Assembly (NCBI RefSeq): GCF_015461845.1
Contig: NZ_JACOPW010000004.1
Location: 248,001-312,000 of the forward strand
DNA from: Pseudomonas mucoides
GTDB taxonomy: Bacteria > Pseudomonadota > Gammaproteobacteria > Pseudomonadales > Pseudomonadaceae
Length of the DNA stretch: 64,000 nt
Direction of reading: 5' to 3'
Shown here: in pieces, positions 59,155 to 64,000 of the stretch
Position numbering within the stretch: the first letter of the stretch is position 1
Layout: each line of letters opens with the position of its first letter
The notes under the pieces: generated by a model
Database searches by the model: none
What the model saw: the letters and a program-made list of their open reading frames with translations, nothing else
Told to the model about the DNA's origin: nothing
Translations under genes and position numbers: made by a program

Positions 59155-59703
59155 TTAGCGGTTTTCTTCGTTCTGCGACAGGACCAGCTTGCCTTCCTTG
59201 TCGACCGGGATCTGGTTGCCCGGATCACGATCCATCCGCACCTTGCCTTCCTTGCCATCCAGCGAATAACGAACATCGTAGCCAACGACCTTGTCGCTGA
59301 TGTCATTCACTGTATTACAGCGAGTTTGAGTCGTGGTGTAGGTGTCACGCTCTTGCATGCCTTCCTGAACCTTGTTGCCTGCATAACCACCGCCGACAGC
59401 GCCTGCGACCGTAGCAATCTTCTTGCCGGTGCCGCCGCCGATCTGGTTACCCAGCAAACCACCTGCTAATGCACCGACCACCGTACCGGCAATCTGGTGT
59501 TGATCCTTGACCGGCGCTTGCCGAGTCACTGCGACATCCTTGCAGACTTCACGTGGCGTCTTGATCTGTGTCTTGACCGGTTCAACGGCTAGTACTTGCG
59601 CATACTCAGGGCCGCTTTTAACCAGGCTGTAGGTGGCAACAGCACCCCCGGCAGTCACACCGACAGCACCCAATACCGCACCAACCAGCAACGACTTGTT
59701 CAC
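59155..59703 (-). CDS. Glycine-zipper 2TM domain envelope protein
   Basis: 182 residues. N-terminal membrane anchor or signal (LLVGAVLGAVGVTAGGAVAT). A Gly-rich zipper with GxxxG spacing follows (GTVVGALAGGLLGNQIGGG ... VAGAVGGGYAGNKVQEGM), as in the Rick_17kDa/YmgG-type glycine-zipper family. The C-terminal domain has a DVRYSLDGKEGKVRMDRDPG strand region. Such proteins sit in the inner or outer membrane; the function is poorly known. It stands alone between secF and suhB. Confidence 0.83.
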   Translation of the reverse strand: MNKSLLVGAVLGAVGVTAGGAVATYSLVKSGPEYAQVLAVEPVKTQIKTPREVCKDVAVTRQAPVKDQHQIAGTVVGALAGGLLGNQIGGGTGKKIATVAGAVGGGYAGNKVQEGMQERDTYTTTQTRCNTVNDISDKVVGYDVRYSLDGKEGKVRMDRDPGNQIPVDKEGKLVLSQNEENR

Positions 59704-59762
59704 ATGAACCTCCTGACCATCACATGCGGGACAAACCCGCGCTTCTCCCAGCCTTGGAGCAT

Positions 59763-59796
59763 AAAAAAAGGCGCGAGTTCAACTCGCGCCTTTTTT
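59763..59796. terminator. Terminator downstream of secF
   Basis: AAAAAAAGGCGCGAGTT / AACTCGCGCCTTTTTT stem; strong on both strands. It ends the yajC-secD-secF transcript. Confidence 0.93.
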
Positions 59797-59822
59797 GGCA
59801 GTCCGCGGGAAAGCGATGGCCG

Positions 59823-60737
59823 TTATGGACGGTCGTCGACTTCCTTCTCGGTTGCCGCAGGAGGAATCAGATCCTCACTGTTCAGGTTCAGCCAGATCAG
59901 CACCACGTTCGCGATGTAGATCGACGAGTAAGTACCCGCCAGAACACCGATGAACAGGGCAATGGAGAAGCCGAACAGGTTGTCACCACCGAAGAACAGC
60001 AGGGCCGCAATCGCCAGCAACGTGGAGATCGAAGTCGCCATGGTCCGCAGCAGGGTTTGCGTGGTCGAGATGTTGATGTTCTCGATCAGGTTAGCCTTGC
60101 GCAGTACCCGGAAGTTCTCACGAACCCGGTCGAATACCACGATGGTGTCGTTGAGCGAGTAACCAATGATCGCCAGTACCGCCGCCAGCACCGTCAGATC
60201 GAAAGTGATCTGGAAGAACGACAGGATACCGATGGTCACGATCACGTCGTGGATCAACGAAACAATCGCACCGACCGCAAACTTCCACTGAAAGCGGAAT
60301 GCCAGGTAGATCAGGATGCCGCCCAGCGCCATCAGCATGCCGAGGCCGCCCTGGTCGCGCAGTTCTTCACCCACCTGCGGGCCGACGAACTCGACGCGCT
60401 TGACCGTCGCCGGGTTGTCACCGCCGACTTTCAGCAGCGCTTCTGCCACTTGATGACCCAACTGTGGATCTTCACCCGGCATACGCACCAGCAAATCGGT
60501 AGTTGCACCGAAGCTCTGCACGATGGCTTCGTGATAGCCCGATGTCACCAGTTGCTCACGCACCTTGGTGACGTCAGCCGGACGCTCGTAGGTCAGCTCA
60601 ATGAGCGTACCGCCGGTGAAGTCCAGGCCCCAGTTCATGCCCTTGTGGAAGACGCTGAAAATGGCCAGCGCCGTAAGGAACAATGTGACGCCGAACGCAA
60701 AGTTGCGAACGCCCATGAAGTTGATTGTACGTAACAT
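59823..60737 (-). CDS. secF: Protein translocase subunit SecF
   Basis: 304 residues. Six membrane helices around a periplasmic P4 domain (GLDFTGGTLIELTYERPADV at its start). Conserved transmembrane motifs include IGYSLNDTIVVFDRVREN and INISTTQTLLRTMATSISTL. SecF with SecD uses the proton gradient to pull exported proteins into the periplasm. It is 9 bp after secD. Confidence 0.98.
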   Translation of the reverse strand: MLRTINFMGVRNFAFGVTLFLTALAIFSVFHKGMNWGLDFTGGTLIELTYERPADVTKVREQLVTSGYHEAIVQSFGATTDLLVRMPGEDPQLGHQVAEALLKVGGDNPATVKRVEFVGPQVGEELRDQGGLGMLMALGGILIYLAFRFQWKFAVGAIVSLIHDVIVTIGILSFFQITFDLTVLAAVLAIIGYSLNDTIVVFDRVRENFRVLRKANLIENINISTTQTLLRTMATSISTLLAIAALLFFGGDNLFGFSIALFIGVLAGTYSSIYIANVVLIWLNLNSEDLIPPAATEKEVDDRP

Positions 60738-60746
60738 GGCAGCCCC

Positions 60747-62615
60747 TTAAATCCACAACTTCTTGAAGTCACGACCGCCGAAGATCAGGTTGACCATCGC
60801 GCGGGTCACCATGATGGCCGTGAACATCGAGGTAAAGATCCCGAGGGACATGGTCACTGCGAAGCCTTTGACCGGGCCGGTGCCCATCGCAAAGAGAATC
60901 CCGCCGACCAACAGTGTGGTCAGGTTGGCGTCGAGAATCGCGGTGAATGCCCGGCCGAAGCCTTCGTTGATTGCCCGTTGTACGGTCATGCCCGCCGCGA
61001 TCTCTTCACGTATCCGCGAGAAGATCAGTACGTTGGCATCGACCGCCATACCCATGGTCAATACGATACCGGCGATACCCGGCAGGGTCAGCGTTGCACC
61101 CAGCAAAGACATCAAGGCCAGCAGCAGCACCATGTTCACCGCCAGCGCGACGGTGGCAATGATGCCGAAGAAGCGGTAGATGGCGATGATGAACAGCGAG
61201 ACAAACAGCATGCCCCACAGCGAAGCATCGATACCCTTGACGATGTTGTCGGCACCCAGGCTTGGACCAATGGTGCGCTCTTCAGCGAAGTACATTGGTG
61301 CAGCCAGACCACCGGCACGCAGCAGCAGCGCCAGTTCGGACGACTCGCCCTGGCCGTTCAGGCCAGTGATGCGGAACTGAGCACCCAGCGGCGACTGGAT
61401 GGTCGCCAGGCTGATGATCTTCTTCTCTTCTTTAAACGTCTGGACCGCAACGTCTTTCTCGACGCCGTTGACCATTTGCTTGGTGTAGGTGGTCACAGGG
61501 CGTTGTTCGATGAAGATCACCGCCATGCTGCGACCGACGTTGCTGCGAGTCGCACGACTCATCAGCTCGCCACCGTGGCCATCCAGACGGATGTTCACTT
61601 CTGGCGTGCCGTGCTCGCCGAAGCCAGCCTTGGCGTCAGTCACTTGGTCACCGGTGATGATCAGGCCACGCTCGATCTGTGCCGGCGGACGCTTGCCTTC
61701 ACGGAACTCGAAGGTTTCGGAAGTGGCTTTCGAAGCACCTGGCTCAGCCGCCAGACGGAACTCGAGGTTGGCCGTCTTGCCGAGGATACGCTTGGCTTCT
61801 GCGGTGTCCTGAACGCCCGGCAATTCAACCACAATGCGGTTGGCGCCCTGACGCTGAACGATCGGTTCGGCAACACCCAGTTCGTTGACGCGGTTACGTA
61901 CCGTGGTCAAGTTCTGCTTGATGGAGTATTCGCGGATTTCCGCCAGCTTGGCTGGGGTCATCGCCAGACGCAGCACCGGTTGACCATTCAGGTCGGCCGG
62001 AACAATGTCGAAATCGTTGAAGTTCTTGCGGACCAGCGCACGGGCCTGTTCGCGGGTTGCTTCATCACTGAAGCCCAGCTGAATGGCACCGTTGAGTTGC
62101 GGCAGGCTGCGATAGCGCAGTTTCTCTTTACGCAACAGGCTCTTTACATCGCCTTCGTACACTTTCAAGCGTGCGTCGAGGGCTTTGTCCATGTCCACTT
62201 CCAGCAGGAAGTGCACACCACCGGACAAGTCCAGACCCAGCTTCATCGGGTGCGCGCCGAGGCTGCGCAGCCACTGCGGCGTGGTTTGTGCCAGGTTCAG
62301 TGCAACGACGTAGTCATCACCCAATGCCTTGCGCACGACGTCTTTGGCCGGCAGCTGATCTTCAGCCTTGGTCAGACGAATCAGACCGCCCTTGCCATTG
62401 GCCGCCAGCGTGGCTGCCTTGACGTTGATCCCGGATTCCTTGAGCGCTGTGCTCACGCGATCCAGATCAGCCTGATTGACCAACAGCGCAGTACTTGCAC
62501 CGCTGACCTGAATGGCCGGGTCATCAGGATATAGATTGGGAGCGGAATAAATCAGACCGACCGCCAGCACCGCCAGGATCAGAATGTATTTCCACAGAGG
62601 GTATTTGTTCAGCAT
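60747..62615 (-). CDS. secD: Protein translocase subunit SecD
   Basis: 622 residues from the ATG at 62615 (a GTG precedes it). N-terminal anchor (YILILAVLAVGLIYSAPNLY), a large periplasmic P1 domain starting LGLDLSGGVHFLLEVDMDKA, and a C-terminal five-helix bundle with GMAVDANVLIFSRIREEIAA and INEGFGRAFTAILDANLTTL, the conserved proton-path Asp region. It lies between yajC and secF in the usual order. Confidence 0.98.
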   Translation of the reverse strand: MLNKYPLWKYILILAVLAVGLIYSAPNLYPDDPAIQVSGASTALLVNQADLDRVSTALKESGINVKAATLAANGKGGLIRLTKAEDQLPAKDVVRKALGDDYVVALNLAQTTPQWLRSLGAHPMKLGLDLSGGVHFLLEVDMDKALDARLKVYEGDVKSLLRKEKLRYRSLPQLNGAIQLGFSDEATREQARALVRKNFNDFDIVPADLNGQPVLRLAMTPAKLAEIREYSIKQNLTTVRNRVNELGVAEPIVQRQGANRIVVELPGVQDTAEAKRILGKTANLEFRLAAEPGASKATSETFEFREGKRPPAQIERGLIITGDQVTDAKAGFGEHGTPEVNIRLDGHGGELMSRATRSNVGRSMAVIFIEQRPVTTYTKQMVNGVEKDVAVQTFKEEKKIISLATIQSPLGAQFRITGLNGQGESSELALLLRAGGLAAPMYFAEERTIGPSLGADNIVKGIDASLWGMLFVSLFIIAIYRFFGIIATVALAVNMVLLLALMSLLGATLTLPGIAGIVLTMGMAVDANVLIFSRIREEIAAGMTVQRAINEGFGRAFTAILDANLTTLLVGGILFAMGTGPVKGFAVTMSLGIFTSMFTAIMVTRAMVNLIFGGRDFKKLWI

Positions 62616-62679
62616 CACGCCGCCCGTTTATGACGCGGGGCGCCTTGCGCGCCCCGTCGATTGAATATGAAGTTGAAAC

Positions 62680-63015
62680 TTAGATCGCTTTCAGCGTGCC
62701 TTTTGGCAGCGTCGCGGCAATAGCGCCCTTCTGGAACTTCATTTCGACAGTGTCGGAAACTTCCAGAACAACGAAATCGTCTGCCACTTTAGTGATCTTG
62801 CCGGCGATACCACCGGTGGTCACAACTTCGTCGCCTTTCTGCAGGCTGCTCAGCAGGTTCTTCTGTTCTTTGGCGCGCTTGGCCTGTGGACGCCAGATCA
62901 TCAGGTAGAAGATGACCAGGAAACCGACCAGGAAAATCCACTCAAAGCCGCCACCCATTGGGCCTGCCGCAGGTGCAGCAGCGTCAGCCATGGCATTAGA
63001 GATAAAAAAGCTCAT
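62680..63015 (-). CDS. yajC: Preprotein translocase accessory subunit YajC
   Basis: 111 residues. One membrane helix (FEWIFLVGFLVIFYLMIW) followed by the hallmark RPQAKRAKEQKNLLSSLQKG and a cytosolic beta domain with DEVVTTGGIAGKITKVADDF. It associates with SecDF. It lies between tgt and secD, as in most gammaproteobacteria. Confidence 0.97.
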   Translation of the reverse strand: MSFFISNAMADAAAPAAGPMGGGFEWIFLVGFLVIFYLMIWRPQAKRAKEQKNLLSSLQKGDEVVTTGGIAGKITKVADDFVVLEVSDTVEMKFQKGAIAATLPKGTLKAI

Positions 63016-63058
63016 TTAGCACTCCAGTTGCAAATGTTGAATCTTGGGGTCAGAAAAC

Positions 63059-64000
63059 TCAGTCCAAAGGCGGAACAGGTAACCCGCGTTTGGCGTAGAA
63101 GGCATCGACAAAGGCGGCCAATGTACCCTGTTGAATAGACTCGCGCAAACCAGCCATAAGCACCTGGTAATGGCGCAAATTGTGGATGGTATTCAACATG
63201 CTACCCAGCATTTCGCCGCACTTGTCCAGATGATGCAGATAAGCACGGGAGAAGTTCTGGCAGGTATAGCAATCACAGGTCGGATCGAGCGGCGAATCAT
63301 CATGGCGATGGAACGCGTTACGGATCTTCAGCACGCCGGTGTCAATGAACAGATGCCCATTGCGGGCATTACGGGTTGGCATCACGCAATCGAACATGTC
63401 CACACCGCGGCGCACACCCTCAACCAGATCTTCCGGTTTGCCAACGCCCATAAGGTAACGAGGTTTGTCAGCCGGCATCTGACCCGGCAGGTAATCCAGC
63501 ACCTTGATCATCTCGTGCTTGGGCTCGCCCACCGACAGACCGCCAATGGCCAAGCCATCAAAGCCGATCTGGTCGAGGCCTTCCAGGGAGCGCATGCGCA
63601 GGTCCTGGTGCATGCCGCCCTGAACGATGCCGAACAGCGCCGCCGTGTTGTCGCCATGAGCTTCTTTCGAGCGCTTGGCCCAACGCAACGACAGCTCCAT
63701 CGACACGCGAGCGACATCTTCGTCAGCCGGGTACGGGGTGCATTCGTCGAAAATCATCACGATGTCCGAACCCAGGTCACGCTGGACCTGCATCGATTCT
63801 TCCGGCCCCATGAACACTTTGGCGCCATCCACCGGGGAGGCGAAGGTCACGCCCTCCTCCTTGATCTTGCGCATGGCGCCCAGGCTGAACACCTGAAAAC
63901 CGCCGGAATCAGTCAGAATCGGGCCTTTCCACTGCATGAAATCGTGCAGGTCGCCGTGCTTCTTGATCACTTCGGTGCCAGGACGCAGCCACAAGTGGAA
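63059..64000 (-). CDS. tgt: Queuine tRNA-ribosyltransferase (5' truncated by window)
   Basis: The frame reads through base 64000 (FHLWLRPGTEV...), so the N-terminus lies outside the window. About 314 residues are present. Catalytic motifs: ILTDSGGFQVFSLG, FDECTPYPADEDVAR, and the nucleophile region VDMFDCVMPTRNARNG. Zinc ligands lie in CDCYTCQNFSRAYLHHL. It exchanges guanine-34 for preQ1 in tRNAs for Asp, Asn, His and Tyr. It leads the tgt-yajC-secDF block. Confidence 0.97.
   Translation of the reverse strand, partial: FHLWLRPGTEVIKKHGDLHDFMQWKGPILTDSGGFQVFSLGAMRKIKEEGVTFASPVDGAKVFMGPEESMQVQRDLGSDIVMIFDECTPYPADEDVARVSMELSLRWAKRSKEAHGDNTAALFGIVQGGMHQDLRMRSLEGLDQIGFDGLAIGGLSVGEPKHEMIKVLDYLPGQMPADKPRYLMGVGKPEDLVEGVRRGVDMFDCVMPTRNARNGHLFIDTGVLKIRNAFHRHDDSPLDPTCDCYTCQNFSRAYLHHLDKCGEMLGSMLNTIHNLRHYQVLMAGLRESIQQGTLAAFVDAFYAKRGLPVPPLD

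Overview
The window is a stretch of chromosome from a fluorescent-type Pseudomonas. The evidence is the conserved block tgt-yajC-secD-secF / suhB / trmJ-cysE / iscR-iscS-iscU-iscA-hscB-hscA-fdx-iscX / ndk-rlmN-pilW-rodZ-ispG-hisS-yfgM-bamB-der, the oprB-gcd-lon2 block, high GC, and many REP/REPIN palindromes of the GTGGGAGC...GCTTGCCCGCGA type. No tRNA, rRNA, CRISPR array or intact insertion sequence was seen. Both window edges cut genes: an effector-like protein at the left and tgt at the right.

Layout. 1-8.1 kb is accessory: the 3' part of a leucine-rich-repeat/NEL-type E3 ubiquitin ligase effector, then a five-gene alpha-class (CS1/CFA-I/cable-pilus type) fimbrial operon on the minus strand. 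8.6-11 kb holds a His-rich PadR regulator with a ferric-siderophore reductase, and two small genes. 11.2-18 kb is the periplasmic glucose oxidation block (OprB porin, PQQ glucose dehydrogenase) with a second Lon protease that carries a good sigma-32 promoter match. 18-23 kb has an I42 protease inhibitor, a lysoplasmalogenase, cmoA-cmoB, and cumA-tadA. 23.4-28.1 kb is one 1581-residue toxin-like protein. 28-31.4 kb is guaB-guaA. 31.4-41 kb holds a hypothetical gene, TauE/LysR, xseA with an M23 peptidase, leuA with a candidate attenuator, and a transaminase/omega-amidase pair. 41-56 kb is the long minus-strand housekeeping run from isc to der. 56-64 kb is cysE, trmJ, a small palindromic element, suhB, a glycine-zipper protein, secF, secD, yajC and partial tgt.

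How genes work together. OprB brings glucose into the periplasm and Gcd oxidises it there. The isc genes build Fe-S clusters under IscR, with two abutting IscR-like sites before iscR; IspG and RlmN in the following genes are themselves Fe-S enzymes. CmoA and CmoB make the wobble modification cmo5U. SecD, SecF and YajC form the accessory part of the Sec translocon, and YfgM and BamB act on the exported products.

The most unusual item is the 1581-residue protein. It has a dermonecrotic-toxin-like N-terminus and two tandem copies of a roughly 550-residue module. Each copy contains a domain resembling the Ras/Rap1 site-specific endopeptidase (TIKI/ChaN-like) effector fold, but the catalytic His/Glu positions are replaced in both. 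A possible SH2-like domain ends each copy. All family identifications were made by reading the sequence from memory of the families; no search was run.
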